The translations under genes and the position numbers were made by a program. From NCBI RefSeq assembly GCF_023920705.1, contig NZ_CP094657.1, positions 2,728,001 through 2,792,000 of the forward strand: 64,000 nucleotides of DNA. Reading direction: 5' to 3'. Source of the DNA: Acinetobacter sp. XS-4. GTDB taxonomy: Bacteria; Pseudomonadota; Gammaproteobacteria; Pseudomonadales; Moraxellaceae. A model generated the notes under the pieces. It was not told where the DNA came from and did not search any database. It saw nothing but the letters and a program-made list of their open reading frames with translations. The number at the start of each line of letters is the position of its first letter. Positions within the stretch are counted from its first letter, which is position 1. Below, piece after piece: positions 26,518 through 37,021 of the stretch.

Positions 26518-28056
26518 TTATGCAAATTCGGTCATATCACGTGAATATTGAGTAGCAATGTTTTGAGTTTTCGCTACGTATTGCTTGAGGTAGATACTCG
26601 CGCGATATTTTTCCTCTCCATACAGTGCATATAAGTTATTTAAGGTTTGGAGCACATAAGCACCGCCCATTTGTGTCAACCACTGGTAAGGACCTTTAGG
26701 ATAATTCACTCCATATTTCATGGCATTATCAATATCTTCCAGACTCGCAACACCATGTAAACTTGCTTCGCAGGCTTCATTAATGAGTAAAGCGATGGTG
26801 CGTAGGGTTAACAGTGCCGGATGGTCTTTAATCCACATCACGCTCATACCAAACTGTGCAAAGTAAGCCTCAACTTTAGCCAGATCACTTGCTTCACAAA
26901 GCTCGTTATGGCTGAGTACTAAAGCCTGTGCCTGCTCAAAATCATGGTGCCAATCCATTAAAACCACTTTACGGCTCAGGTAATGGATATTGGCTGACTC
27001 ACCTTGGCTTAAACGTAAGTCGATATCATCAATTTGAAGAATATTGTCGTCACTCGCAGATCCGCTTTTTAAACCTAAACGCGTTAAAAATGCAGGTAGC
27101 TGAGACCAAGTCCCTTTTAGCTGAATATGTGCATCAACTGGCTTGGCAACCACAGCTTGAGGTTGAAATGTCTCGTACTGATTTTTCTCGCTATAGCGAT
27201 AAAAGCCCTGTTTTGACTTACGGCCCCAAGCTCCTGCATCGACCAATTCTTTTTGAATCAGACTTGGGCGGTAGCGTGGCTCGTAAAAAAACTCTTGATA
27301 AACGCTTTGGGTTACCGAAAAGTTAACATCTTGGCCAATTAGGTCTGTGAGTTCACACGGCCCCATCGCAAAACCACCGCATTGCTTTAATGCATAATCT
27401 AGCTGGTCGTAGCTGGTGACCTGTTCTTGCAGTGCTCTAAAGCCTTCTGCATAAAACGGACGTGCAATTCGGTTAACAATAAAACCAGGAGTCGACTTGG
27501 TGAGTACGGGAATTTTTTTCCAGCCCAACATCAAGTTTTTTAAAGCCAAACATAAGCTGTTTGGGGTTTTTAAGCCTTGTACAACTTCAACCAGTTTCAT
27601 GACTGGTGCAGGGTTAAAAAAGTGTAAACCCACTACGCGCTCAGGGTGAGCAATGCCAGCCGAAATGGCCGTCACTGAAATTGAAGATGTGTTACTTGCA
27701 AAAATGGTTTGCGCACTACAAATTTCAGCGAGTTGTTTAAATAAAGACTGTTTAACTTCTTTTTTCTCAACAACTGCTTCAATGACTAAGCCGGCATCAC
27801 GTAGTGCTTCAACTTGATTGACCACAGTTAAACGCGCTAAGGCTTCATCAGCTTGCTGCTCTGTGAGCTTGTTCTTTTCAACCAGCTTTTTAAAAGTCTG
27901 CCTCAAGCCCTCAACTGCTTGTTGCGCTTTTTGAGCGTCCAGATCATATAAAATGGTCGAGTGCCCATTGACGATGGCTAACTGAGCAATACCGATGCCC
28001 ATGGTGCCAGAACCAATGACGGCAATTCGAGCACGAGATAAATCTAAATCTGTCAT
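26518..28056 (-). CDS. paaH: 3-hydroxyadipyl-CoA dehydrogenase PaaH
   Basis: A 512-residue NAD-dependent 3-hydroxyacyl-CoA dehydrogenase. The Rossmann motif VIGSGTMGIGIAQ starts near residue 14, the catalytic region GLHFFNPAPVMKLVEVVQG follows, and GFIVNRIARP marks the hinge. A second, partial dehydrogenase-like domain makes it longer than FadB-type halves, as in other PaaH/PaaC proteins. It begins two bases after paaG ends. Confidence 0.94.
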   Translation of the reverse strand: MTDLDLSRARIAVIGSGTMGIGIAQLAIVNGHSTILYDLDAQKAQQAVEGLRQTFKKLVEKNKLTEQQADEALARLTVVNQVEALRDAGLVIEAVVEKKEVKQSLFKQLAEICSAQTIFASNTSSISVTAISAGIAHPERVVGLHFFNPAPVMKLVEVVQGLKTPNSLCLALKNLMLGWKKIPVLTKSTPGFIVNRIARPFYAEGFRALQEQVTSYDQLDYALKQCGGFAMGPCELTDLIGQDVNFSVTQSVYQEFFYEPRYRPSLIQKELVDAGAWGRKSKQGFYRYSEKNQYETFQPQAVVAKPVDAHIQLKGTWSQLPAFLTRLGLKSGSASDDNILQIDDIDLRLSQGESANIHYLSRKVVLMDWHHDFEQAQALVLSHNELCEASDLAKVEAYFAQFGMSVMWIKDHPALLTLRTIALLINEACEASLHGVASLEDIDNAMKYGVNYPKGPYQWLTQMGGAYVLQTLNNLYALYGEEKYRASIYLKQYVAKTQNIATQYSRDMTEFA

Positions 28057-28058
28057 GC

Positions 28059-28850
28059 TTAGCGCCCTTTAAAATTTGGTTCGCGTTTATTCATAAAGGC
28101 TTGTACACCTTCACGATAATCTTCTGAACGACCAGCAATACGTTGTAAGTCACGCTCTAATAGCACTTGCTCTTCAAAGGTATTGTTGCTTGATTGATGA
28201 ATGGCTTTTTTAATAAGAGATAGACCAAAAGTAGGCTGTTTCGCTAAACGTTCTGCGAGTTCAGTGACCTTTGTTTTAAGCTCAGCATCTTCAACCACAT
28301 CCCAAATCATGCCCCATTCTTTTGCGGTTTCTGCTGGGAGCTTGTCACCTAACAAAGTTAAACCCATCGCACGCGCATGGCCTACAGCACGTGGTAAAAA
28401 CCATGTACCCGCAGAGTCTGGAACCAAACCTAAGCGGCAAAATGCTTGTACAAAGTTTGCCGATTTGGCTGCAATCACTAAATCACATGCCAGTGCAATA
28501 TTTGCCCCTGCACCTGCTGCCACGCCATTTACGGCGCAAATCACAGGCTTTGGCATATTTACAATCGTTTTAATGAGCGGGTTATAGTAAGTTTCAATGG
28601 AATATCCTAAATCTGGAGCTTCGGCATTTGGGTCTACTACACGGTCCCCTAAATCTTGCCCTGCACAGAAGCCACGGCCTTCGCCACTAATCACCACACA
28701 GCGAACATCTGGATTTTTGGTCCACAGGTTTAAAACCTCAGCCACTTCACGATGCATATCGACATTAAAGCTATTCAGTGCTTTTGGGCGGTTAAATGTC
28801 AGGTAGCCAACACCATTTTTTTCTTCAGCAATAATATTTTGATAGTCCAT
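28059..28850 (-). CDS. paaG: 1,2-epoxyphenylacetyl-CoA isomerase PaaG
   Basis: A 263-residue crotonase-family enzyme that converts the epoxide to the oxepin-CoA seven-membered ring. The oxyanion-hole motifs are GEGRGFCAGQDLGD and AVNGVAAGAGANIALACDLV; the acidic residue region is CRLGLVPDSAGTWFLPR. Its ATG at 28850 shares one base with the paaF stop (TGATG), with GAGG just upstream. A GTG one codon earlier is less likely. Confidence 0.93.
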   Translation of the reverse strand: MDYQNIIAEEKNGVGYLTFNRPKALNSFNVDMHREVAEVLNLWTKNPDVRCVVISGEGRGFCAGQDLGDRVVDPNAEAPDLGYSIETYYNPLIKTIVNMPKPVICAVNGVAAGAGANIALACDLVIAAKSANFVQAFCRLGLVPDSAGTWFLPRAVGHARAMGLTLLGDKLPAETAKEWGMIWDVVEDAELKTKVTELAERLAKQPTFGLSLIKKAIHQSSNNTFEEQVLLERDLQRIAGRSEDYREGVQAFMNKREPNFKGR

Positions 28851-29623
28851 CACTCACCTCTAAACACTGGCTTTCTTTTCTCAAAGAAAGCATTAATCCC
28901 TTCGTTTCGATCTTTTGTAGCCGCCAGCCAGACAAAGTTTTGACGTTCAAACTTGAGTCCCTGACTTAAAGTCGTTTCATGAATACTTTTAATTGATTGT
29001 TTAATCACGCGAATCGCTAAAGGCGCTTGTTTCGCAATTTTGGCTGCAAGTTGAACCGCATATTCAACAGTTAATTCAGTCGGGATAACCTGACTGCAAA
29101 TACCGTGTTGCTCTGCCTGTTTTGCCGAAATCATTTCACCTGTCATGGCCCAGCGCATGGTAAGTTGCTGCCCAACCAAGCGAGCTAAACGCTGTGTTCC
29201 ACCTGCACCCGGTAACATACCAAGGCCAATTTCAGGTAACGCAAAACGGGCATTTTCACCGCAAATCACCATATCCGAATGTAAAACCAGCTCAAACCCA
29301 GCGCCTAAGGCATAGCCATTGACTGCACTAATCAGTGGCTTACTAAACGCATCAATTTTTTGCCAAAGCTTCGGACGAATATCAAGTTGCAAAGTTACGG
29401 CGTCCATTGCAGCCAGCTCGCTAAGATCTGCTCCAGCCGCAAAGCATTGAGCGTTACCCGTTAAAACCACTGCTTTGACTTGAACATTATGTTCAGCTTC
29501 TTCGAGCAAATCGCATAAACACTGCAATGTTGCATTGTTTAAAGCATTTCTTTTTTCTGGGCGGTTTAGTGTTAATAACAAAACACCGTCAGTTGCTGTG
29601 CTGGCTTTGATTAACTTTTGCAT
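28850..29623 (-). CDS. paaF: 2,3-dehydroadipyl-CoA hydratase PaaF
   Basis: A 257-residue enoyl-CoA hydratase. Oxyanion-hole motifs are GNAQCFAAGADLSELA and AVNGYALGAGFELVLHSDM; the catalytic glutamates are expected in PEIGLGMLPGAGGTQRL. It hydrates 2,3-dehydroadipyl-CoA ahead of PaaH. Overlaps paaG by one base, supporting translational coupling. Confidence 0.93.
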   Translation of the reverse strand: MQKLIKASTATDGVLLLTLNRPEKRNALNNATLQCLCDLLEEAEHNVQVKAVVLTGNAQCFAAGADLSELAAMDAVTLQLDIRPKLWQKIDAFSKPLISAVNGYALGAGFELVLHSDMVICGENARFALPEIGLGMLPGAGGTQRLARLVGQQLTMRWAMTGEMISAKQAEQHGICSQVIPTELTVEYAVQLAAKIAKQAPLAIRVIKQSIKSIHETTLSQGLKFERQNFVWLAATKDRNEGINAFFEKRKPVFRGE

Positions 29624-29631
29624 GACTGTCT

Positions 29632-30693
29632 CTACTCATCAAAACTCAAACGAACATTTGAGCCTTTCGGTAAGGTTTGACAGCTAAGCACATAGCCCTT
29701 TTCAACTTCGTCTTTTTCAAGGCTATAGTTAAGGAACATATCGACTTCACCAGAAACAACTTTACAACGACAAGTCGCACACACCCCACCTTTACAGGCA
29801 TACGGCAAGTCAGCACCCGCACGCAAAGCCGCATCAAGAATACTTTCATCGTCTTGAGCCACAGAAACAATTAGTTCACGGCCATCTAAAATGATGTTTA
29901 CTTTTTCTTCTTTACGATTTGCATCAGCTTCAGCGCTACGTTTACGCGCTTGTCCTGTATGGAAACGTTCGGTGTGGATTTTTTCTTTTGCAATACCATA
30001 GTTTGGCAAAGTGCTTTCTACGGCATTCATCATTTCATCTGGACCACAGGCAAAAACATGGTCAAAACTTGTTTCAAGTACATCAAAATCAAAAAGCCGT
30101 TTAAGCTTTTCTTCATCAATACGACCGTTCATGAGTTCACTATCGTTGAACTCACGAGAAAAGATATTGATGAGCTGAAAACGTTCTTTAAACTGATCTT
30201 TCAAATCCATAATTTGCTCGGCAAACATGGTTTGTTTCCATGAACGGTTTCCATAGAGCAACGTAAATTTAGCTTCAGGTTGTTCAAATAAAACTTGCTT
30301 AACAATCGATAAAATTGGAGTAATACCACTGCCCGCAGCAACCCCTAAATAGTTTTGTCCGCCCAGCTTGGCTGCTTTTTGAAAAAACACACCTTGTGGT
30401 GGCATCACTTCAAGCACATCACCCACTTTTAAATGGTCATTTGCCCAGTTTGAAAATTGTCCTTGATCAATTTTTTTAACCGCAATACTGATGTCTTCTT
30501 TTGCTGCATAGCTACAAATTGAATAACAACGGCGGATTTCACCAGCTTCAGTTAAATGGCGAATGGTTAAATGTTGCCCCGGTTGAAATTGGAATTGTTC
30601 TTGTTGTTCAGGTACAACGTCAAATGCAATACAAATTGCCTGATCGGTTTGAGGCGTAATACTTTTTACTTTTAATGGTACAAATTGGCTCAT
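29632..30693 (-). CDS. paaE: Phenylacetyl-CoA epoxidase reductase PaaE
   Basis: A 353-residue flavo-iron-sulfur reductase that carries electrons from NADPH to the PaaAC oxygenase. The FAD domain shows IRRCYSICSYA, the nucleotide domain GVAAGSGITPILSI, and the C-terminal plant-type [2Fe-2S] ferredoxin domain ACKGGVCATCRCKV plus LSCQTLP. All four cluster cysteines are present. It is fifth in the paaABCDE oxygenase set. Confidence 0.95.
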   Translation of the reverse strand: MSQFVPLKVKSITPQTDQAICIAFDVVPEQQEQFQFQPGQHLTIRHLTEAGEIRRCYSICSYAAKEDISIAVKKIDQGQFSNWANDHLKVGDVLEVMPPQGVFFQKAAKLGGQNYLGVAAGSGITPILSIVKQVLFEQPEAKFTLLYGNRSWKQTMFAEQIMDLKDQFKERFQLINIFSREFNDSELMNGRIDEEKLKRLFDFDVLETSFDHVFACGPDEMMNAVESTLPNYGIAKEKIHTERFHTGQARKRSAEADANRKEEKVNIILDGRELIVSVAQDDESILDAALRAGADLPYACKGGVCATCRCKVVSGEVDMFLNYSLEKDEVEKGYVLSCQTLPKGSNVRLSFDE

Positions 30694-30716
30694 GGCTGAT
30701 TTCCTTATCTAAAGAC

Positions 30717-31217
30717 TTAAATACATTTGAAGTAATCAAAAGGCTCAAGACAGTCCTGACATTTATAAAGTGCTTTACAGGCGGTAGAACTAAACTCTGT
30801 TAACAGTCGGGTATGTCGGCTTTTACAACGTGGACACTCGACACCATCTTTTAAATGAACGTGAGTCCCACATTGATGCGCCAACCCTTCAGGTGGTGCA
30901 ATGCCATAGACTTGCAGTTTCTTTTTACCCGCTTCAGACATCCAGTCGGTGGTCCATGCTTCTGACAAATCAACCATCACTTTGACTGGTGTCAAAGCTT
31001 CTGCGGTAAAGGCTTCAGCAATTTGTGCTTTCAACATATCTGTTGCTGGACAACCGCTATATGTCGGAGTTAGACGAACAATGATTTCTTGTTGATCGTT
31101 AATCTCTACACCGCGAATCATGCCCAAATCCACAACAGATAAAACCGGAATTTCAGGGTCACTTACCGTTTGTAGAACATCCCAACATTGGTCGATGCAA
31201 TGACGAATCATTTGCAT
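30717..31217 (-). CDS. paaD: PaaD, MIP18/SufT-type assembly protein of the epoxidase
   Basis: A 166-residue protein. The N-terminal DUF59/MIP18 domain shows VSDPEIPVLSVVDLGMI and LTPTYSGCPATDML. The C-terminus is a zinc-ribbon-like tail with four Cys (VECPRCKSRH and YKCQDCLEPF). PaaD is needed for activity of the phenylacetyl-CoA epoxidase, probably through iron-sulfur or di-iron maturation. A perfect GGAGGTGA ribosome site precedes the ATG. Confidence 0.94.
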   Translation of the reverse strand: MQMIRHCIDQCWDVLQTVSDPEIPVLSVVDLGMIRGVEINDQQEIIVRLTPTYSGCPATDMLKAQIAEAFTAEALTPVKVMVDLSEAWTTDWMSEAGKKKLQVYGIAPPEGLAHQCGTHVHLKDGVECPRCKSRHTRLLTEFSSTACKALYKCQDCLEPFDYFKCI

Positions 31218-31233
31218 GGCTCACCTCCTTGTC

Positions 31234-31989
31234 TTACCAGGTCATGCCCGGATAAGTTCTTTGAATACTTTGCATTTCAGCCAACAAATAACCTAAATGC
31301 TCAGTATGCAATCCTTGTTTTGCACCACGGCGATAAGCACCGTTCACAGCAACATTTAATTCAAAACGCTTAAGCTCATCTGCAATGGTTTTATCCCATT
31401 GTTCTTTTTCATTTGAAAAATCTGGAATCACGCCTTGTGCAACTAATGCTTGTTCGTCTGCATTAAGTTCAAATAACTCAGCGGTAAAGCGCCATAAATT
31501 ATTTAAACCGTCTTGCACACGTTGGTGAGCTTCATCCGTGCTTAAACTTAAACGCTCCATCCAGCTTGTCGAAAAACGGATGTGATATTTCACTTCTTTT
31601 AAAGATTTGACAGCAAGCGCACTTACTTCTGGAAGCGAGCTCTGTGTTAAAGCAGTCAATAAATGAAGGTGGTAATGATCCATCAACCACTGGCGTACAA
31701 TCGTTTGTGCAAAATCGACATTGGGTTGTTCGCACAACAGTAGGTTTAGAAATTCACGTTCTGTACGGAAATACGCAAGCTGATCTTCATCACGCTTAGC
31801 CTCATCATACTGCCCAGCTAAAGTCAGAAAGTTTCTCGCCTGACCTAACAAGTCCAAACCGATATTTGCTAAAGCAATATCAATTTCAAGCTCAGGTGCG
31901 TGCCCACACCATTCGGCCAAACGCTGCGATAAAACCAGTTGGCTGTCACCAATATGTAATAAGAATTTAGATAAAACTGTATTATTCAT
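31234..31989 (-). CDS. paaC: Phenylacetyl-CoA epoxidase structural subunit PaaC
   Basis: A 251-residue ferritin-like helical protein that pairs with PaaA but lacks a working di-iron centre in the family. Recognisable segments include LGDSQLVLSQRLAEWCGHAP and KYHIRFSTSWMERLSLSTDE. The ATG at 31989 is favoured by AGGA nine bases before it; the ATG two codons earlier is too close to that site. It starts 13 bases after paaB. Confidence 0.94.
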   Translation of the reverse strand: MNNTVLSKFLLHIGDSQLVLSQRLAEWCGHAPELEIDIALANIGLDLLGQARNFLTLAGQYDEAKRDEDQLAYFRTEREFLNLLLCEQPNVDFAQTIVRQWLMDHYHLHLLTALTQSSLPEVSALAVKSLKEVKYHIRFSTSWMERLSLSTDEAHQRVQDGLNNLWRFTAELFELNADEQALVAQGVIPDFSNEKEQWDKTIADELKRFELNVAVNGAYRRGAKQGLHTEHLGYLLAEMQSIQRTYPGMTW

Positions 31990-32001
31990 TTCCATTCTTC
32001 C

Positions 32002-32292
32002 TTACATATGCTCAATGCCATCTGGGATATGGTAGAAAGTTGGGTGGCGGTACACTTTATCTAATGACGGATCGAAAAATTCAGATTTTTCATCTGGTTG
32101 TGAAGATCTAATCATTTCCGAACGAATGACCCAAATGCTAATCCCTTCATTACGGCGTGTATAAACATCACGAGCATGTTGCAGTGCGATTTCATCATCG
32201 GGTGCTCTTAAGCTGCCTACATGACGGTGGCTTAAGCCTTGTTTACTACGTACAAATACTTCGTAGAGCGACCAGTTGTTTTTATCTTCCAT
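32002..32292 (-). CDS. paaB: Phenylacetyl-CoA epoxidase subunit PaaB
   Basis: A 96-residue small subunit that bridges PaaAC dimers. The family signature WSLYEVFVRSKQGLSHRHVG opens the protein and DEIALQHARDVYTRR follows. The ATG at 32292 has GAGGA eight bases upstream and gives the usual family length; the ATG at 32316 would add eight residues without support. Confidence 0.95.
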   Translation of the reverse strand: MEDKNNWSLYEVFVRSKQGLSHRHVGSLRAPDDEIALQHARDVYTRRNEGISIWVIRSEMIRSSQPDEKSEFFDPSLDKVYRHPTFYHIPDGIEHM

Positions 32293-32324
32293 TTTGATTT
32301 CCTCAAATTTTTCCATAAATCTTG

Positions 32325-33263
32325 TTAAGCCACTTTGTTCGCTTCAAGCTGCTGTTTTTTTGCGTAGACCACTGCTGCATCACGAACCCATTTGCCGTTT
32401 TCCCATGCTTTACGACGTGCTTCGATACGCTCGTGATTACATGGACCACGTCCGGCAATCACTTCATTAAATTCGTGCCAGTCGATCTCGCCAAACTCGT
32501 AGTGACCTGTTTCTTCATTCAGTTTTAAATCTGGATCTGGTACTTCAAGACCAAGCTGTAAAATTTGCGGCACAGTGTTATCAACAAACTTTTGACGTAA
32601 TTCATCGTTACCAAAGCGTTTGATTTTCCATGCCATGCTTTGCGCGCTATTTGGAGAATGCTCGTCACTTGGACCAAACATCATCAGTGCTGGCCACCAA
32701 TAGCGATTTACCGCATCTTGTGCCATCTGTTTTTGTTCTGGTGTACCACCTGCTAAAGCCATCATGGCTTCAAAACCTTGGCGTTGATGGAAACTTTCTT
32801 CTTTACAAATACGTACCATTGCACGTGCATATGGCCCGTAAGAGGTACGGCAAAGCGCAACCTGGTTCACAATAGCTGCCCCATCGACAAGCCAACCAAT
32901 TGCAGCGACATCTGCCCAAGTCAAAGTTGGATAGTTAAAAATTGATGAGTATTTCATTTTTCCATCAATCAACTTTTCCATCATGTCATCACGGTCAGCA
33001 CCTAAGGTTTCTGCCGCACTGTATAGATACAAACCATGACCCGCTTCATCTTGTACCTTCGCCAATAAAACTGCTTTACGTTTTAAAGTTGGCGCACGAG
33101 TAATCCAGTTCCCTTCAGGCAACATACCTACAATTTCAGAATGGCCATGTTGCCCAATTTGACGAATCAATGTTTTGCGGTAGGCATCGGGCATTTGATC
33201 CTTAGCCTCGATCGTAATTTCATTGGCAATATTTTGTTCAAATTTCTGGTAGTTGTTTTCCAT
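32325..33263 (-). CDS. paaA: Phenylacetyl-CoA epoxidase catalytic subunit PaaA
   Basis: A 312-residue di-iron oxygenase subunit that forms the ring 1,2-epoxide of phenylacetyl-CoA. Typical ferritin-like iron ligands appear in [20 protein letters not shown] (Glu and His) and [19 protein letters not shown]. The chosen start MENNYQKF has AGGG nine bases upstream and normal family length; a reading from 33344 adds 27 unlikely residues. First gene of the leftward operon. Confidence 0.95.
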   Translation of the reverse strand: MENNYQKFEQNIANEITIEAKDQMPDAYRKTLIRQIGQHGHSEIVGMLPEGNWITRAPTLKRKAVLLAKVQDEAGHGLYLYSAAETLGADRDDMMEKLIDGKMKYSSIFNYPTLTWADVAAIGWLVDGAAIVNQVALCRTSYGPYARAMVRICKEESFHQRQGFEAMMALAGGTPEQKQMAQDAVNRYWWPALMMFGPSDEHSPNSAQSMAWKIKRFGNDELRQKFVDNTVPQILQLGLEVPDPDLKLNEETGHYEFGEIDWHEFNEVIAGRGPCNHERIEARRKAWENGKWVRDAAVVYAKKQQLEANKVA

Positions 33264-33528
33264 TCTTTCATTCCCTGTAGGTATCACCCTTAAATCTATT
33301 TTTCGATACACTAAAAACAAAGTCAACCTATTTTTTAGTATCAAATTAAATTAGACCCACAAAAATACAATAAACATTTGAAATAAATAAAATTTAATTA
33401 TAAATAAAAAATCTTTTTACTTTTAAAAATCAAAATAAAGTTGACTTTTAAACAAATTAATCTGAAATTATGAATCATATTTTTGCAATTTTTATAATTG
33501 ATGTATCACATAAAAAAGGAGTTTGGTC
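33264..33528. promoter_or_regulatory. Divergent paaA / paaZ promoter region with likely PaaX operator
   Basis: 265 bp between the two paa transcription units. GATACACTAAAAA (33305-33317) faces TTTTTTAGTATC (33331-33342), an imperfect inverted repeat next to the paaA start and a good PaaX-site candidate. TTGACTTT occurs once on each strand (plus strand 33441-33448; minus strand over 33319-33326), as possible -35 boxes of the divergent promoters. No consensus -10 box is clear. Confidence 0.5.
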
Positions 33529-35631
33529 ATGCTTGAACAAGCACATCTAGAAGGAACCTCAACTGACACAGATTTTCAGCAGCCTGAACATCAACTGTCT
33601 CATCTTGCTTCTTATGTCTATGGAACATGGCATTCGACGAGTGAAGAACTACGTCCTGTTTATCATGCCATTACAGGTGAATCGATTTATGCCGTAAGTA
33701 GTCATAGCATTGATATGAAACGTGTTGTTCAATATGCCAAACAAAATGGTTCAGAACTGGCTAACTGGACGTTTCACCAACGTGCAAATGCGTTAAAACA
33801 AATTGCTCAATATTTACTTGAGCGTAAAGAAGAGTTCTATAAGCTTGCTTATGCGACAGGTGCAACTCGTAAAGATGCATGGATTGATATTGAAGGTGGT
33901 ATCCAGACGTTATTTGCTTATTCGAGTCTGGTTCGTCGTGAACTCAATGACGAGAAAATTATTACTGAAGACAGCTGGATTCAATTATCTAAAAATGGAA
34001 CTTTCGGTGCTAAGCACATTTTAAGTCCTAAAGCAGGTGTTGCCGTTCACATTAATGCATTTAACTTCCCAATTTGGGGAATGCTTGAAAAGATTGCACC
34101 AACTCTACTCGCAGGTGTGCCATGTATTGTTAAACCTGCAACCGATGGCTCTCAATTAACTCAAGCGGTTGTAAAAGCCATTGAAGAAGCCCATGTATTA
34201 CCAAAAGGTTCGCTACAACTGATTTGTGGTCAAACTTATGACTTGTTCGACCACTTAGGCCCACAAGACTGCGTGACCTTTACAGGTTCTGCTTACACAG
34301 GTCAAAAACTACGTAACCACCCTCACCTCAATAAATATTCGATTCCATTTAGCATGGAAGCCGACTCAGTAAACAGTGCGATTTTAAGCCCTGAGGCAAA
34401 TGAAGAAACTGTCGATTTATTTGTGCGTGAAGTCTTCCGTGAGATGACCACCAAAGCAGGCCAAAAATGTACCGCAATTCGTCGTGCATTTGTTCCTGAA
34501 AATTTGTTAGCTATCGTGCAAGAGAAGCTCACTGCCAAACTTGCTAAAGTTGTGGTGGGTGACCCTCAAAAAGAAGAAACCACCATGGGCGCTTTAGCGA
34601 GCATTAAACAAAAACATGACGTTGCAGAAAAAGTTGCCGAACTCAGCAAAGATGCAAAAATTGTTTTTGGTGGTAACGATAGCTTTACATTTAATGCAGA
34701 TCATCCTGAAAAAGGTGCTTTTTTCGCTCCAACTTTATTGCTCTGCGAACAACCTTTACAAGCGACACATGTGCATACCACAGAAGCATTTGGTCCTGTA
34801 TGTACCCTCATGCCATATAGCAAAATTGAAGAATTGGCTGATCTTGTTTCACGTGGCGAAGGTAGCTTAGTGGCTTCTGTCGTTAAAAATAACGATGAAA
34901 ATATTGAACAGATTATTCAAAAAATTGCACCTTGGCATGGCCGTGTCCATGTACTCGATGCAGAGTCGGCAAAAGAAAGTACAGGACATGGTTCTCCACT
35001 TCCACATTTAGTACACGGCGGACCTGGTCGTGCAGGTGGCGGTGAAGAGTTAGGCGGTATTCGCGCCGTTAAACACTACATGCAGCGCACCGCAATTCAA
35101 GGTTCTCCAAATAGTCTGACGCAAATTACCCACTCGTGGACTGCTGGCTCAAAAGTTAACGAAGACCGCGTACATCCATTTAAAAAGTCGTTTGATGAGT
35201 TAGTGATTGGTGAACGCTTATTAACAGCACGTCGCACAGTAAGCGAAGCAGATATTGTCAACTTTGCTGGTTTAAGCGGTGACTATTTCTATGCGCATAC
35301 CGACAAAATTGCAGCTGCCGAATCTTTCTTTGGTGAGCGCGTTGCACATGGCTATTTCATTGTATCGGCCGCAGCTGGTCTATTTGTAGATGCAGCACAA
35401 GGCCCTGTGATTGCCAACTACGGTATGGACAACTTACGCTTTGTTGAACCAGTTAAAATTGGTGACTCAATTCAGGTTGAACTCACCTGTAAGCAAAAAA
35501 CGCCTAAACCTCAAAAAGACCCGTCTCAGCCTGCTCATGGCGTTGTGGTGTGGGATATTAAAGTCAAAAACCAACATGGTGAACTTGTCGCAACCTACGA
35601 CATTTTAACTTTAGTTGCTCGTGATTTATAA
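33529..35631 (+). CDS. paaZ: PaaZ, oxepin-CoA hydrolase / 3-oxo-5,6-dehydrosuberyl-CoA semialdehyde dehydrogenase
   Basis: A 700-residue bifunctional enzyme. The N-terminal aldehyde dehydrogenase domain carries [11 protein letters not shown] and the catalytic cysteine in [14 protein letters not shown]. The C-terminal MaoC-like hotdog hydratase domain shows [14 protein letters not shown] and [16 protein letters not shown]. It opens the oxepin ring and oxidises the resulting aldehyde. ATG 33529 has AAGGAG seven bases upstream. It is divergent from paaA and ends in a strong terminator. Confidence 0.96.
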   Translation: MLEQAHLEGTSTDTDFQQPEHQLSHLASYVYGTWHSTSEELRPVYHAITGESIYAVSSHSIDMKRVVQYAKQNGSELANWTFHQRANALKQIAQYLLERKEEFYKLAYATGATRKDAWIDIEGGIQTLFAYSSLVRRELNDEKIITEDSWIQLSKNGTFGAKHILSPKAGVAVHINAFNFPIWGMLEKIAPTLLAGVPCIVKPATDGSQLTQAVVKAIEEAHVLPKGSLQLICGQTYDLFDHLGPQDCVTFTGSAYTGQKLRNHPHLNKYSIPFSMEADSVNSAILSPEANEETVDLFVREVFREMTTKAGQKCTAIRRAFVPENLLAIVQEKLTAKLAKVVVGDPQKEETTMGALASIKQKHDVAEKVAELSKDAKIVFGGNDSFTFNADHPEKGAFFAPTLLLCEQPLQATHVHTTEAFGPVCTLMPYSKIEELADLVSRGEGSLVASVVKNNDENIEQIIQKIAPWHGRVHVLDAESAKESTGHGSPLPHLVHGGPGRAGGGEELGGIRAVKHYMQRTAIQGSPNSLTQITHSWTAGSKVNEDRVHPFKKSFDELVIGERLLTARRTVSEADIVNFAGLSGDYFYAHTDKIAAAESFFGERVAHGYFIVSAAAGLFVDAAQGPVIANYGMDNLRFVEPVKIGDSIQVELTCKQKTPKPQKDPSQPAHGVVVWDIKVKNQHGELVATYDILTLVARDL

Positions 35632-35641
35632 ATAGAACTCA

Positions 35642-35674
35642 AACTGATGGATAGCTAATATCCATCAGTTTTTT
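35642..35674 (+). terminator. Intrinsic terminator of paaZ
   Basis: AACTGATGGATA (35642-35653) pairs perfectly with TATCCATCAGTT (35659-35670) over a GCTAA loop and is followed by TTTT. It lies 10 bases after the paaZ stop. Confidence 0.9.
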
Positions 35675-35721
35675 ATCTTACATTAGTCGTTGTTCTTTTA
35701 ATGGATCGAAAAATAGCGACT

Positions 35722-36918
35722 TTAGAATTGTCTCAGATGAAAACGTTTAGCCAGTTTCTTTTGCAGAATAATAATGAGAACTGGGAACCCTGCTGCGGAA
35801 ATTACACATATCATCAGTAACTTGTTTAGATTTTGTGGTGTCATGCCATGATCAGGTAATAAAAAAGCAGACAGAAAGAATGCGATGGTTGTAACCAGAT
35901 ACATGATTGAGGTCTGTAATGAAGAAAATCCTGCTCGTTGTCTGTCATCAGGAAACTGAATCGAAACCACCGAAGATGTCACCAAACGACTGTAAGATGC
36001 ACCGAGAAATAAACTAATAAATAACGTTGCATACTGATAGCCAAGCATTGGTATTAGCAAACTCAATATAAAGACAATGGTCGAACCGGTAGCCAAGATC
36101 AAAGCCGAAAAATGGGAGGTTAACGCCCCTGTGATTTTTGTAGACAGATAACCTATCACGCCCCCGCTAAAGAAGAGCCAAGGCAGTAGATCTTGAGAAG
36201 CGCCTAGCTGCTGTATCATTAACGGTGCCAAAATAGGAATAACCAGCATAGGACTAAACTGAACAAGCGCATTACTGGAAGCGAACAGTAAAGTTTCCAT
36301 ATCGAGAGGCTGCTTAGGGAGCGTGTCTAAAGAGACTGGGTCTTTAGGTATGATGGATACAATCAATGGCAACGCTACTGCACACAAGGCACTTATGAGC
36401 CACAAAGCCACATGCCAGTCATAATGTGTGCACAAAAATAATATCGTGGGCATACCTACAATGCTTACTATTGAAAATGACGCGATCACCGTGGCTAACA
36501 TTTTTCCCTGTAAGTTAGGCGGTGCGTTGTTTATTAATATACTTATACCCACACCGATTGTCGTACCACCAACCAACCCTGCACAAAATCGAAGTGCAAG
36601 CAGAAGACTAAAACTGGATATGCAGGTAGTCAAAAGTGTTAGTAGCCCCAACAACGCCATATTGATAATTAAAAACCGCTTTTTATTGAAATGACCAATC
36701 CAGTAAAAAGCAATAATTCCCGAAAGGACGGCACCTAGTGTGTACATGCCGGACACATAGCCTGAGAATGATACAGGCACTGCGAAATCTGTTGCCATAA
36801 AAACAAAAACAGGGTTGAACACCATATATTCCAGTGCATTAGTGAACTGGACAAAAGCAATTACAAGGGCTATCCGCATGAGAGCTTTATGATTAAATAT
36901 CTGCATGACTGGGAGCAT
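35722..36918 (-). CDS. MFS transporter, drug/metabolite efflux type
   Basis: A 398-residue protein with about twelve hydrophobic helices. The first loop GHFNKKRFLIINMALLG corresponds to the MFS A-motif and RFCAGLVGGTTIGVGISI to helix 4 of DHA1-type exporters. The ATG at 36918 has AGG nine bases upstream; the frame is open from a TTG at 36927. It is divergent from a LysR regulator 103 bp away, the usual arrangement for a regulated exporter. Substrate unknown. Confidence 0.85.
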   Translation of the reverse strand: MLPVMQIFNHKALMRIALVIAFVQFTNALEYMVFNPVFVFMATDFAVPVSFSGYVSGMYTLGAVLSGIIAFYWIGHFNKKRFLIINMALLGLLTLLTTCISSFSLLLALRFCAGLVGGTTIGVGISILINNAPPNLQGKMLATVIASFSIVSIVGMPTILFLCTHYDWHVALWLISALCAVALPLIVSIIPKDPVSLDTLPKQPLDMETLLFASSNALVQFSPMLVIPILAPLMIQQLGASQDLLPWLFFSGGVIGYLSTKITGALTSHFSALILATGSTIVFILSLLIPMLGYQYATLFISLFLGASYSRLVTSSVVSIQFPDDRQRAGFSSLQTSIMYLVTTIAFFLSAFLLPDHGMTPQNLNKLLMICVISAAGFPVLIIILQKKLAKRFHLRQF

Positions 36919-37021
36919 AGCAAGCAACCTATGGATGAAAGATATCCGAGTTTAGCTGCTATCAATGATGTTTATTATATGATAGAAATGGCACTTATTA
37001 TTATCAAATATGGGATAATTG

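Noticed and set aside
25531..30243. Many long plus-strand ORFs opposite the paa genes
   Set aside because: They are antisense shadows of well-identified paa genes, without ribosome sites or recognisable domains.
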